64,000 nucleotides of DNA, taken from IMG/VR virus record IMGVR_UViG_3300030202_003256, positions 1 through 64,000 of that record. One strand, 5' to 3'. The first letter of the stretch is position 1; each line of letters opens with the position of its first letter. Position numbers and translations under genes: made by a program. Below are positions 51,217 to 60,031 of this stretch, piece after piece. Source of the DNA: a virus. Below the pieces are notes generated by a model, which did no database searches, had not been told where the DNA came from, and was given only the letters and a program-made list of their open reading frames with translations.

Positions 51217-52080
51217 ATGAGTAGAGATATTATAATAACCAACAAACAGTTAGAAGTTTTTAAATCTTTAATAAAAGAAGATGAGTTACCACAAAAAAAT
51301 GTGAGAGCTTATTCTTTTGATTGGGATGACAATATTATGAATATGCCAACCAAGATTAAATTGTTAGAGAGAACACCTGATGGGTGGAAAAATATTGAGG
51401 TTAGTACTGAAGAGTTTGCAAAAATAAGAAACAACACAAATTTTAAATTAACTGATGATTCATTTAATGGTTTTATAGACGATGATACATTTATGGTGGA
51501 TTTAAAAACTGCTTTGGATACGAAGTCTTTCGCTCCGTCATTTGAAAAATTTAAAGAAGCTTTATTATACGCTAACCCAATATCAATAATTACAGCTAGA
51601 GGACATAAACCAGAGACTCTTAGAAAAGGAATGGATTTGGTAATTTCCTACATTTTAAATGAAGACGAATTAAACACTATGATAGATAATATCCAACAAG
51701 AATATCCAGAATTAGATGGTGAAAACATTGAGACTACTTTGAGTACTTATTTAGATTCACAAGACTATCACCCAGTAACGTCAAACATATTCGCTGAAAA
51801 GTTTGGATTGGATAACGAAAGTGCTTTGAATCCAGAAGAAAATAAAAAAATAGCATTAAGAGATTACGTAACTAAAATAGTACAGAAAACTAAAGAAATG
51901 GTTGGTACAGAATATAATAAATTATCTATTGGGTTTAGTGATGATGATTTAGGTAACATAAATGCTATTACAGATTTTATAAAAGAAGTATTACAACTAG
52001 AATTTCCACAAGTAGATTTTGTAGTTTATGATACGTCGGAAGGTGAGATTAATAAAATAATAGTAAAACAACTAAATTAA
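51217..52080 (+). CDS. HAD-superfamily phosphatase-like protein
   Basis: I start the gene at 51217 (MSRDIIITNKQLEVFKSLIK), which follows the promoter directly. The 287-residue protein has the HAD motif FDWDDNIMNMPTKI near residue 37-50, with DxD intact, SIITARGHKP (motif II region) and IGFSDDDLGN (motif IV acidic cluster). It probably dephosphorylates a small molecule or nucleotide. The N-terminus also resembles the recurrent short helix of several phage proteins here. It contrasts with the HAD-like protein at 12311, whose catalytic aspartates are gone. Confidence 0.75.
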   Translation: MSRDIIITNKQLEVFKSLIKEDELPQKNVRAYSFDWDDNIMNMPTKIKLLERTPDGWKNIEVSTEEFAKIRNNTNFKLTDDSFNGFIDDDTFMVDLKTALDTKSFAPSFEKFKEALLYANPISIITARGHKPETLRKGMDLVISYILNEDELNTMIDNIQQEYPELDGENIETTLSTYLDSQDYHPVTSNIFAEKFGLDNESALNPEENKKIALRDYVTKIVQKTKEMVGTEYNKLSIGFSDDDLGNINAITDFIKEVLQLEFPQVDFVVYDTSEGEINKIIVKQLN

Positions 52081-52102
52081 AACATTTTTTTCATTACCCG
52101 TA

Positions 52103-52110
52103 TATTTATA
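52103..52110 (+). promoter_or_regulatory. Candidate late promoter motif TATTTATA
   Basis: TATTTATAGATATAATAAAA lies 45 bases before the tube gene ATG at 52148. Confidence 0.6.
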
Positions 52111-52147
52111 GATATAATAAAAAACTAAAATTAAAAATTAAAAAGAT

Positions 52148-52636
52148 ATGGCTGACTTATTAATGAAAATGCCTATACCTTATGAACCAAAGAAAAAGAA
52201 TAGGTTTATCTTAAGATTCGATTCATCTTTGGGAATTAATGAATGGTATGTAGAAAGTACATCTAGACCACAAGTAACAATTAATTCTGTGGAAGTGCCG
52301 TTCCTTAATACATCTACTTATGTAGCTGGTAGATTTACATGGAACACAATAAATGTTACATTTAGAGACCCAATTGGACCATCTGCTGCACAAGCATTAA
52401 TGGAGTGGGTTAGACTACATGCAGAGTCGGTTACAGGAAGAATGGGTTACGCTGCGGGGTACAAGAAAAACATAGACTTAGAATTACTAGACCCAACAGG
52501 TGTAGTAGTAGAGAAATGGATAATGCAAGGAACGTTCCTTACTGATGTTAATTTCGATAGTTTAGGTTATAGTGATGATGGTTTAGCTACAATATCAGCT
52601 ACACTAAGACCGGACAGATGTATCTTAGTTTACTAA
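52148..52636 (+). CDS. Tail tube protein, gp19-like
   Basis: The 162-residue protein matches the gp19 family: RFILRFDSSLGINEWYVEST near the N-terminus, WNTINVTFRDPIGPSAAQAL in the middle and LYSDDG-type (FDSLGYSDDGLATISATLRP) at the end. T4 gp19 is 163 residues. It forms stacked hexameric rings of the tube inside the sheath. It follows a candidate late promoter and is closed by a terminator, so it can be expressed as a single abundant transcript. Confidence 0.93.
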   Translation: MADLLMKMPIPYEPKKKNRFILRFDSSLGINEWYVESTSRPQVTINSVEVPFLNTSTYVAGRFTWNTINVTFRDPIGPSAAQALMEWVRLHAESVTGRMGYAAGYKKNIDLELLDPTGVVVEKWIMQGTFLTDVNFDSLGYSDDGLATISATLRPDRCILVY

Positions 52637-52659
52637 CAATAATTTAAATAAAATTAAAA

Positions 52660-52684
52660 AAGTCCTTTTTAGGGCTTTTTTTTT
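52660..52684 (+). terminator. Terminator after the tail tube gene
   Basis: AAGTCCT (52660-52666) and AGGGCTT (52671-52677) form a seven-base-pair stem (one G-T) with a TTTT loop and a T-run. The 117 bases after it before the next gene hold A/T-rich sequence with a weak TATTTACTA motif at 52750-52758 and no recognisable gene. Confidence 0.85.
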
Positions 52685-52749
52685 GCTTAAAGACTTGACT
52701 TTATTATTTAAATTATTGAAGCTTTATATATATAATAATATAGCAGCAA

Positions 52750-52758
52750 TATTTACTA
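52750..52758 (+). promoter_or_regulatory. Degenerate late promoter motif TATTTACTA
   Basis: Lies 52 bases before the ATG at 52802, in the A/T-rich gap after the tube terminator. One mismatch to the consensus core and a longer spacing make it doubtful, but the downstream gene needs a promoter. Confidence 0.25.
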
Positions 52759-52801
52759 ATAAAATAAAAGCTATATAATTAAGCAATATAAAATATAATT
52801 T

Positions 52802-53563
52802 ATGCTAGAAGATAATTTAAGACCAGACACAGAAACTATGTTACCTTATGACATGGTTCCCCTACCTTCGGAAGGGATGTTCTACAAAAATAAGAAAAAA
52901 GCTGTAAAAGTAACCTACCTTAATGCTTCAGACGAAAATCTATTAGCGTCACAATCACTTCAGGGTACCGGTGAACTAGTTAACCAACTAATAGCCAAGA
53001 AAATCTTAGATAAAGATATCCAAATTGCTGATATGCCAGAATGTGATAAACAAGCTATTTTAGTTTTTTTACGTAATACTGCTTTTGGTACAGATTATAC
53101 TGTCCAATTAACTGACCCTAAAACAGGTGAAAAATTTGAGACAACCTTCGACCTATCAATTTTAAAAACCAAAGACGTTAAGGTTAAACTAGACGACAAA
53201 AACGAATTCGAGTTCTATTTAGAAAAATCTAAGAAAAAAGTAAAACTAAAGTTTATAACCCCAACAGACCAAGAAGAGCTTAGAAAAATTGACGAGACAC
53301 ATAAAAATGACCCAATCAATCCATTTATGACAAAACAACTAGAAAAAATGTTAGTAGAAATAGATGGAATGAGAGACAGAATGACTATAGCACAGTTTAT
53401 TCAAACTATGCCAATCAAAGATAGCCAAGATATTAGAAAAATAGTCAAAGATAATACCCCAGCATTGGATTTAAATGTTACCACAACTACACCATCAGGA
53501 GAAGAAATGAAAGTATCAGTTTCATTGGGTGTTGAGTTTTTTCGTCCTTTCTACGGGCTATAG
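52802..53563 (+). CDS. gp26-like baseplate/tape-measure chaperone protein
   Basis: The 253-residue protein begins EDNLRPDTETMLPYDMVPLP and SEGMFYKNKKKAVKVTYLNA, with the middle NQLIAKKILDKDIQIADMPE and KQAILVFLRNTAFGTDYTVQ. It matches T4 gp26-type baseplate hub/assembly proteins, which are related in position and role to the small chaperones encoded just before tape-measure genes. At its very end, GEFFRPFYGL is encoded by GAG TTT TTT CGT, a possible +1 frameshift signal leading into the next gene. Confidence 0.72.
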   Translation: MLEDNLRPDTETMLPYDMVPLPSEGMFYKNKKKAVKVTYLNASDENLLASQSLQGTGELVNQLIAKKILDKDIQIADMPECDKQAILVFLRNTAFGTDYTVQLTDPKTGEKFETTFDLSILKTKDVKVKLDDKNEFEFYLEKSKKKVKLKFITPTDQEELRKIDETHKNDPINPFMTKQLEKMLVEIDGMRDRMTIAQFIQTMPIKDSQDIRKIVKDNTPALDLNVTTTTPSGEEMKVSVSLGVEFFRPFYGL

Positions 53564-53738
53564 GAATGCCCTTTTGTCAGAGTTTTACTTCTTAATGCGA
53601 AACCTACATATTCCCTACACTGACCTACTACAAATGCCTACATTCGAAAGAAGGTTCTACATTAATAAATTAATTGAAGAATTTGAAAAGAAAAATGAGG
53701 CTATTGAACAAGCAAAAAACAAAAGTAAAAACAGATAA
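53529..53738 (+). CDS. Tape-measure chaperone C-terminal part (frameshift partner)
   Basis: This short frame overlaps the end of the gp26-like gene and has no good start; GTG 53529 or an internal ATG would be needed. The product EFYFLMRNLHIPYTDLLQMP, then TFERRFYINKLIEEFEKKNE resembles the second half of tail assembly chaperones found before tape-measure genes. The frame is +1 relative to the upstream gene. The most economical reading is that it is made as a C-terminal extension through frameshifting at TTT CGT (53540-53545), giving a 311-residue fusion of 247 and 64 residues. Confidence 0.6.
   Translation: MLSFFVLSTGYRNALLSEFYFLMRNLHIPYTDLLQMPTFERRFYINKLIEEFEKKNEAIEQAKNKSKNR
53537..53545 (+). 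other. Candidate +1 ribosomal frameshift site TTT_TTT_CGT
   Basis: Zero-frame codons are GAG TTT TTT CGT CCT. If the ribosome slips one base forward on TTT before CGT, the Phe tRNA re-pairs with TTC and reading continues GTC CTT TCT into the short frame. UUU_CGU_C is the core of the known influenza A PA-X +1 site. No stop occurs in the +1 frame until 53738. Confidence 0.55.
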
Positions 53739-53743
53739 TTAAC

Positions 53744-53751
53744 TATTTATA
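53744..53751 (+). promoter_or_regulatory. Candidate late promoter motif TATTTATA
   Basis: TATTTATATAGAAATAG lies 26 bases before the ATG at 53770. Confidence 0.58.
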
Positions 53752-53769
53752 TAGAAATAGTTTAATATT

Positions 53770-55674
53770 ATGCCAAACGTAGGTGATGAAAGAGTAAGTG
53801 GTGGAGTAAACCAAATATATACCAATGATGGTGTGTGGAAAAATGTGGGGTACTCACCCCCCAACAACACTGGACCTTCAGCGACAGGTTTTGGTAAAAT
53901 ACCAGAAGAACTGGCACAAAGCAGAACACCAAAAGACGCACTTAGTTTTTCAGACCTAGAAAAATTCCAAACAGCAATTACATCCATAGGGTCAAGTACC
54001 ACCGCTATACAAGATAACATGGGTGTTATATTGGATATGTTAGCTTTAGAAGATACTTTAAGGGTAGACATCTCTAAAAGTATTGGAATGTCTAACGAAC
54101 AGTTATTTGACACCATTAATGAGTTAAATGAAGCTGGTGAATCCGCTTCAAGATTTGCATTAACAGTAAATGATTTATTTAATGTATTTAAAGAAATAAC
54201 TTTAGAAGTTGGTAGGAAATTACGAATATCACCAGAAGTAACAGAAAGAGCAGCTTTACTAACCAAAACACTAGAAGGCTTTGACGCTTCAGATTTCGCT
54301 AAAGGATTTGATGATATAGGATTTAGTCTGGACACTGCAATGGGTAGTGTAGACGACACTAATAACGCCATGAGTGAAATTATCCAAACAGGACAACAAT
54401 TTGGTGTTGTTATGGAAAAATTCTTAGGAAATGTAACGGGTCAACTTAAGTTAGTTAATACCTATGGGTTTGAACGTGGTGTTGAAGGTTTAGCTAGAAT
54501 GGTAGCTAGAGGTCAGGCACTAGGATTAGAAATGAGTACAGTTACTTCATTAGCTGATAATTTCTTTGACCCAGAAGGGGCAATTGATTTCGCAGCAAAA
54601 ATGCAAGTAATTGGTGGAGCTGTAGGTGATTTACAAGACCCATTTAAATTAATGTATATGGCTACTAATGACCTAGAAGGTTTACAAGAAGCTATAATAG
54701 ACACTGCCGCCGCCGCGGTAACTTTTGATGAAGACAAAGGTAAATTTGTAATATCACCCGAACAAAGACGACAGTTAAAAGATATGGCGGAAGCTATGGG
54801 AATGTCATACCAAGACTTAGCTGATACCGCTGTTAAGTCAGCAAGAAGAGCAGAGGCATTTTCTGAAATGAAATTTTTAGATAATGTAACAGAAGAAGAT
54901 AAAGAACTTATAGCTGGTATGGCTCAGATGGGTGATGGTGGTGAAATGCAAGTTAAAATACCTAGTTTAGACAAAATGGTGGATATAGACTCATTAACTG
55001 CTGAACAAATAGAAGAATTAAAAGTAGAGGGTATGTCAGATAGTGATATCTACGCACAACAACTTACAGTCGCAGAAAAAGCAAATCAATATCTAGCTAC
55101 TATTGATACAGGTATAAGAAAAATGGTTAGAGCGGGTGGTGGTGATACCGAAGGAATGGTGATGGCTAGTTTATCACAACAAATTGGTGATAGTATGGAA
55201 TTACTAACTACAGAACAATTAAATTTAATAGGGAAGGGTGATATGAAAGGATTCCTACAAAACTTTAAAGATAAACCACCTACAGGTATATCAGCTGACA
55301 ATAGTAAAGCTATATTAGATGGTTTACAAAATATGGGATTAATTACACCAGAACAAAACCCAGAAGTAGTTGAAGATTTTATCCTAAGACCAGGGCAGAC
55401 CCCAGTAAAATTTAATGAAGGTGACCTTATATTAGGTGGTACAAATTTAGATGGTGGACAAGGAGACATAACTAACAGAATTAATAATGTTAATAATAAT
55501 GTTAGTACTAACACTGTAGGACAAAGACAAACAGGACCAATAGAACTTACTGGTACCCTAACGGTTAAAGGGGAAGGTGAAAATGCAACAGTAAACGTTA
55601 AAAGATTATTAGCACAGCTAAGCTCGGGAGATTTACAAAATCTAAGTATGATGTTATCCAACGCGACAGCATAA
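53770..55674 (+). CDS. Tail tape-measure-like protein
   Basis: The 634-residue protein is mostly helical, with long hydrophobic-and-polar segments (SDLEKFQTAITSIGSSTTAI; LVNTYGFERGVEGLARMVAR; MAEAMGMSYQDLADTAVKSA) that resemble tape-measure proteins. The tail contains a Gly/Asn-rich region (GGTNLDGGQGDITNRINNVN) and a short beta C-terminus. Placement directly after two chaperone-like frames is the classic order chaperone-chaperone-tape measure. In T4 the length-setting protein is gp29 (590 residues). It carries no peptidase or lysozyme domain that I can see. Confidence 0.7.
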   Translation: MPNVGDERVSGGVNQIYTNDGVWKNVGYSPPNNTGPSATGFGKIPEELAQSRTPKDALSFSDLEKFQTAITSIGSSTTAIQDNMGVILDMLALEDTLRVDISKSIGMSNEQLFDTINELNEAGESASRFALTVNDLFNVFKEITLEVGRKLRISPEVTERAALLTKTLEGFDASDFAKGFDDIGFSLDTAMGSVDDTNNAMSEIIQTGQQFGVVMEKFLGNVTGQLKLVNTYGFERGVEGLARMVARGQALGLEMSTVTSLADNFFDPEGAIDFAAKMQVIGGAVGDLQDPFKLMYMATNDLEGLQEAIIDTAAAAVTFDEDKGKFVISPEQRRQLKDMAEAMGMSYQDLADTAVKSARRAEAFSEMKFLDNVTEEDKELIAGMAQMGDGGEMQVKIPSLDKMVDIDSLTAEQIEELKVEGMSDSDIYAQQLTVAEKANQYLATIDTGIRKMVRAGGGDTEGMVMASLSQQIGDSMELLTTEQLNLIGKGDMKGFLQNFKDKPPTGISADNSKAILDGLQNMGLITPEQNPEVVEDFILRPGQTPVKFNEGDLILGGTNLDGGQGDITNRINNVNNNVSTNTVGQRQTGPIELTGTLTVKGEGENATVNVKRLLAQLSSGDLQNLSMMLSNATA

Positions 55675-55689
55675 AAAGAATTAGGATTC

Positions 55690-55698
55690 TATTTATTA
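55690..55698 (+). promoter_or_regulatory. Candidate late promoter motif TATTTATTA
   Basis: TATTTATTAAAAAAGAAAA lies 19 bases before the ATG at 55709. Confidence 0.48.
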
Positions 55699-55708
55699 AA
55701 AAAGAAAA

Positions 55709-58582
55709 ATGGCAACACCAAACAACTCCAGTTCACAAAATCCTTACGGATTAGGCGATTATAAAATATCTATCGCTAGTACAGAAATTTTAAGAAAGTT
55801 TTTGTTGGGGAAAAATTTGCAAAGTTCTTATTTAGCTGACTCTAATCCTATTACCGCATCTTTTGGTATACAAGAACCAGGAAGTACTAATTACAACTCA
55901 CTTTCAGATAATTTTATTAAGGACCAAGAAACGGTACAAGAAAAAGGTGTTACACTACAAACAAATTTATTTTTAGATAATAAATATGGTCCTATGGGTG
56001 GGTATAAAGATGTTAGATTAATTGATGTTGACAAAGTATTACCCCGTACAGGACAAGGATATGTAGCACCCAACACGGTAACACCACAATCATTTGTGTC
56101 CTCAAGTTACACACCCAAAGAAATATTAGAAACAGTTAATATAACTAATGGATTAACTAATACATTAAACAATAAAATACTTAACGATAGTAAATTAACA
56201 GAGGTTTCAGCTGGATACTTAAGAGAAAATTTAGGTTACATACAATCACAGTATGATTTTGATATTAGTGTTGATGGAGCGGCATCATCTAATATTAGTA
56301 GAACACCAGGAGATAAGATACTAGAAGGTACAGATTTTATATCTAGAATAACTAATCTATATTATGGATACTCTACTATACCAGGAAACTATTTCCAAAA
56401 CACCTTTATACCAGACATTAATGAACTAAAATTAAATCAAATTAATTATGTTGGTGGGTTAGCTCCTAATATAACAGCAACAGCTAACGCACTACAAAAT
56501 TCTATTTTTTCTAGTGGACTAGGAATACCAACTAGTCCAGCAACAATGCCTATACCTAGTGACACATTCATCCAATATATGGGTGAAGAACAACAATCAG
56601 CACTATTCCAATCACTAAAATATAATATTTACCGTCCTGATTATAGTAAAGTTCCGGTTTCAAGTGGTGTGGATAAAGCTGTACCATTTTACTATGTTGG
56701 TTCTAAAGAATCAGAACCGGGTAAAATACAAAGTCCTTTAGATGCTGTACCACAAGACGAGTTTGGTAGAAGTACGGGTGCTATTGTATACGGACCGTCA
56801 ACTTTAGCGAAAGAACTTGAAACAGTAAATGGTAGAGCATTATGGTTATTCCAAACGTTTGGTTTATTAGGTAAAACTTATATGGATGGTGGAGGACTTT
56901 CTGCTGGGTGGACATGGTTTGGTAACAAATCTTTTGCTTCACTAAATGCACCACCACAAATGTTAACAACTAAATCATCAGAAAAACCTAAAAGAAAAGG
57001 TGGTTTATTAGATGAGACACAAAAACTTATAGACTCAGCACCACTTATGGGTGGAGCTCGTAGACAACACGCTGGTCATGCTATAGACCAAACATCTAAA
57101 ATTTTTAATGATGGTTATAAACAAATTTCTAAAGGTTCAGGTGCAAGATTTGTAGATGAAGGTGTGTTTGGTTCACTACAAACCAGAGAATTTTGTCGTA
57201 CTTGGACTAAAGATAATCCATATTATAAATTTAATAATATGGTTAGATTTGACGGTAACCAACTAGGAAAAGAAAATTCAATACTAGATAATACATTTAA
57301 TTTAAACATAGCACCTAATATGGGTGTTAATGTAGATAGTGAAGCTAAAGAAAAGAATGTAAAAAAATATATGTTTTCTCTTGAAAATTTAGCTTGGAGG
57401 GGTAGTGAAGAATTACTAAGTTTACCCAAAGCCGAAAAAGGTCCAAATGGGGGTAGGATTATGTGGTTCCCACCTTACGATTTACAAATAGGTGACACCA
57501 ACTCAGCTCAATGGAATTCTATAAATTTCTTAGGTAGACCTGAACCAGTTTATGCTTATAATTACACAGAAAGAATTGGTACCTTATCGTTTAAGGTTGT
57601 GGTTGACCACCCATCTATATTAAATGTGATAGCACAAAAAGAGTTAGTAAAAACACCAGATAGTATAGCTGACGCTGCTTTAGAATCTTTCTTTGCTGGT
57701 TGTAAAAAATATGATGTTTATGAACTAGCTGAACGATACGAATTCTTAACACCAGATGAAATAAATGAAGTTATAAATAGTAATGAGAGTAACCCACCAC
57801 CAGCAAACACAGACCCTGGTCCCGACACAGCAGTAGAATCCAACGAAGACAACTCAAGTGACCCACAAACATTCTGGGGTACTTGGACAGAAACTGTAGC
57901 AGAAGCAGGTGGAGGCATATCAGAAGAATTTAAAAATACACTTAACAATAACACGGTTAACCAAGAAGAAAATCAAGCTAAATTAAAAACTAAAATTTTA
58001 AGTAAGTTATTAGGTGAACAAAACTACTTTAAACACCTAGAAACTACTGACGAATTTTTATATAGTTCTTTAAAAAGAAAATTACAATATTTTCACCCAT
58101 CATTTCATTCCACAACACCAGAAGGGTTAAACAGTAGATTATCTTTTCTTTTACAATGTACAAGACCAGGTAAAACGATACCAACACAAACAGAAGAAGG
58201 TGTAGCTGACTTAGATGCTGAAAATACAGCTTTTGGTCCACCACCAATATGTGTACTACGAATTGGAGATTTTTATCATACAAAAATAGCTATTGACTCA
58301 GTAAGTTTTAGTTATGACCCTTTAATATATGATTTAAACCCTGAAGGTATTGGTGTACAACCTATGATAGCAAACGTGTCAATAAACTTCAAGTATATAG
58401 GTGGTCAAGGATTAAAAGGTCCAGTATCACAATTACAAAATGCATTATCGAATAATTATTTTGCAAACACTGAAATGTATAACCCTAACAGTTTAGTTAA
58501 TAGTGGTGAAGAAGAAGAATTTAATAGTTTTGATTGGATTACTGATAAAGCAACTGATAAAATAAATGATTGGTTTTCTTAA
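55709..58582 (+). CDS. Large tail/baseplate protein with tube-like C-terminal region
   Basis: The 957-residue protein is beta-rich in its C-terminal half: RIMWFPPYDLQIGDTNSAQW, YNYTERIGTLSFKVVVDHPS and ICVLRIGDFYHTKIAIDSVS, then ANVSINFKYIGGQGLKGPVS. These segments resemble the fold shared by tube-initiator proteins such as gp48/gp54 and gp19. The middle holds an acidic linker (ANTDPGPDTAVESNEDNSSD). It follows the tape-measure gene, consistent with baseplate-tube junction proteins in T4-like order. The specific T4 counterpart is uncertain. Confidence 0.6.
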   Translation: MATPNNSSSQNPYGLGDYKISIASTEILRKFLLGKNLQSSYLADSNPITASFGIQEPGSTNYNSLSDNFIKDQETVQEKGVTLQTNLFLDNKYGPMGGYKDVRLIDVDKVLPRTGQGYVAPNTVTPQSFVSSSYTPKEILETVNITNGLTNTLNNKILNDSKLTEVSAGYLRENLGYIQSQYDFDISVDGAASSNISRTPGDKILEGTDFISRITNLYYGYSTIPGNYFQNTFIPDINELKLNQINYVGGLAPNITATANALQNSIFSSGLGIPTSPATMPIPSDTFIQYMGEEQQSALFQSLKYNIYRPDYSKVPVSSGVDKAVPFYYVGSKESEPGKIQSPLDAVPQDEFGRSTGAIVYGPSTLAKELETVNGRALWLFQTFGLLGKTYMDGGGLSAGWTWFGNKSFASLNAPPQMLTTKSSEKPKRKGGLLDETQKLIDSAPLMGGARRQHAGHAIDQTSKIFNDGYKQISKGSGARFVDEGVFGSLQTREFCRTWTKDNPYYKFNNMVRFDGNQLGKENSILDNTFNLNIAPNMGVNVDSEAKEKNVKKYMFSLENLAWRGSEELLSLPKAEKGPNGGRIMWFPPYDLQIGDTNSAQWNSINFLGRPEPVYAYNYTERIGTLSFKVVVDHPSILNVIAQKELVKTPDSIADAALESFFAGCKKYDVYELAERYEFLTPDEINEVINSNESNPPPANTDPGPDTAVESNEDNSSDPQTFWGTWTETVAEAGGGISEEFKNTLNNNTVNQEENQAKLKTKILSKLLGEQNYFKHLETTDEFLYSSLKRKLQYFHPSFHSTTPEGLNSRLSFLLQCTRPGKTIPTQTEEGVADLDAENTAFGPPPICVLRIGDFYHTKIAIDSVSFSYDPLIYDLNPEGIGVQPMIANVSINFKYIGGQGLKGPVSQLQNALSNNYFANTEMYNPNSLVNSGEEEEFNSFDWITDKATDKINDWFS

Positions 58583-58592
58583 AAAATAATTT

Positions 58593-59708
58593 ATGACTGG
58601 AACAACTAATTATAAAAATATTATAAATAACTTTGTTGGAAACAGCAAAGCTTATAGTCTAGATGTTAAGAATAGATTAACAAACCTTTTTTTATTTAAC
58701 AATATGGGTGTTGTGGAAGAACTTATGCATTCTAGAACTTTTAATTTAGGAGAACTAGGTGGTAACGAAAGTATTGGGGGTTTAATAACTAATCTAGTGG
58801 GTGTACCAAATGACCTCTTCCAAAGAGTTAATAATTATTACACAACACTTAAAACAGCAATCAGTGCTGAAACAACAAGTATACAAGTAAGTTTTAATAC
58901 ACTAAACCCAACAGATAACGAAAAGCTGTATATTAAAGAAACACTAAACAAAACACTAGAACATCAATTTGAGTATATGACTAATAATCTACTTCTAGTC
59001 GTAAATAGTTTAAGAAAATCACAATTTGATTTAACCAAAGTTGTGGACAAATTAAATTTTATAACAGTAAATGCTTATGACGGGTATTACCAAAATACTT
59101 TTGGTGGGTTAGTCACAACACAACAACTAACATCATCAACAACAACACTGATACAAGCTTATACAGGTGATAGTTTAAGTTTAAGTAATTTTATTACTGA
59201 ATATGTTAACCCTATTTTTACAAGAAATTATCCAGCAGCAACATTGATAAGAGGTATAGAATATTTATTCTTTTCTAATCAGGTATACACAAATAAGAGT
59301 TTATCGTTTAGTTTTGATGGCAGCTATGAAGAAGAATTGAAAAAATTAATAAGATTTAGAGAAGACCAACTATACAATAATCTACTAAAAGTGGATGAAA
59401 ATGGTTTTAAAGGTATAAAAGTAAGAACTAAAAGAGGTTTTGAACCACTTTTAAACGACATGATTAAAACTTGGATTAATTATGATTTAAAATTTTTTAG
59501 ACCTAGAATTACAAATGGTATAGAAACCGGTTATGAGATTTTAGACGGTCAACTAACTTCATACACTAGTGATTTTAATATTGAGTTTGGTACCACAACA
59601 GGTGCAACGGCACAAAATTTATTGAGAAATAATTTACGTGAAAGAACTGGAGGTGTACAAGATAATAAATTTAATTTTAAATTAGAAAGACAACTAATTA
59701 TTAGTTAA
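58593..59708 (+). CDS. Structural protein of the tail/baseplate module, unknown
   Basis: The 371-residue protein has a helical N-terminal part (YKNIINNFVGNSKAYSLDVK; LKTAISAETTSIQVSFNTLN) and a beta-rich C-terminus (YEILDGQLTSYTSDFNIEFG). It is 10 bases from the upstream gene and five bases from the gp53-like one, so it is a virion-module gene. No catalytic motif or family recognised. Confidence 0.55.
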   Translation: MTGTTNYKNIINNFVGNSKAYSLDVKNRLTNLFLFNNMGVVEELMHSRTFNLGELGGNESIGGLITNLVGVPNDLFQRVNNYYTTLKTAISAETTSIQVSFNTLNPTDNEKLYIKETLNKTLEHQFEYMTNNLLLVVNSLRKSQFDLTKVVDKLNFITVNAYDGYYQNTFGGLVTTQQLTSSTTTLIQAYTGDSLSLSNFITEYVNPIFTRNYPAATLIRGIEYLFFSNQVYTNKSLSFSFDGSYEEELKKLIRFREDQLYNNLLKVDENGFKGIKVRTKRGFEPLLNDMIKTWINYDLKFFRPRITNGIETGYEILDGQLTSYTSDFNIEFGTTTGATAQNLLRNNLRERTGGVQDNKFNFKLERQLIIS

Positions 59709-59713
59709 AAATT

Positions 59714-60031
59714 ATGAGTTACTATAATAGATATAATGAGTTTGTGGTTAATGGTGATTATATAATGGTGCCAGGTATTGAAATAACTAAAAAATCTGGT
59801 GACAGGCAAGTGGTTTACAAAGTTGGAAAAAGTAGGTTAGATAAATTTTCTCAACAATATTATGGTTCACCTTATTATGGCTGGTTAATTATGCAAGCAA
59901 ACCCATCATTTGGGGGGCAAGAATGGAATATACCAGATGGAACAATAATAAGGATACCATACCCATTAATGCAATCACTAGAGGACTATAAATCAAAACT
60001 AGACCAATATTTCCTCTATTATGGCAGATAA
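59714..60031 (+). CDS. Baseplate wedge protein, gp53/LysM-like
   Basis: The 105-residue protein contains RLDKFSQQYYGSPYYGWLIM and QANPSFGGQEWNIPDGTIIR, then IPYPLMQSLEDYKSKLDQYF. This is the LysM-like pattern of gp53 and P2 gpX-type proteins, which join wedges or bind the tube. T4 gp53 has 196 residues, so this is a short form. It overlaps the start of the next, very large gene by 11 bases. Confidence 0.7.
   Translation: MSYYNRYNEFVVNGDYIMVPGIEITKKSGDRQVVYKVGKSRLDKFSQQYYGSPYYGWLIMQANPSFGGQEWNIPDGTIIRIPYPLMQSLEDYKSKLDQYFLYYGR

Noticed and set aside
52685-52801. A/T-rich gap with short inverted segments between tube and gp26-like genes, considered as an origin or tRNA
   Set aside because: No cloverleaf, no iterated repeats and no long hairpin; best explained as terminator plus weak promoter.
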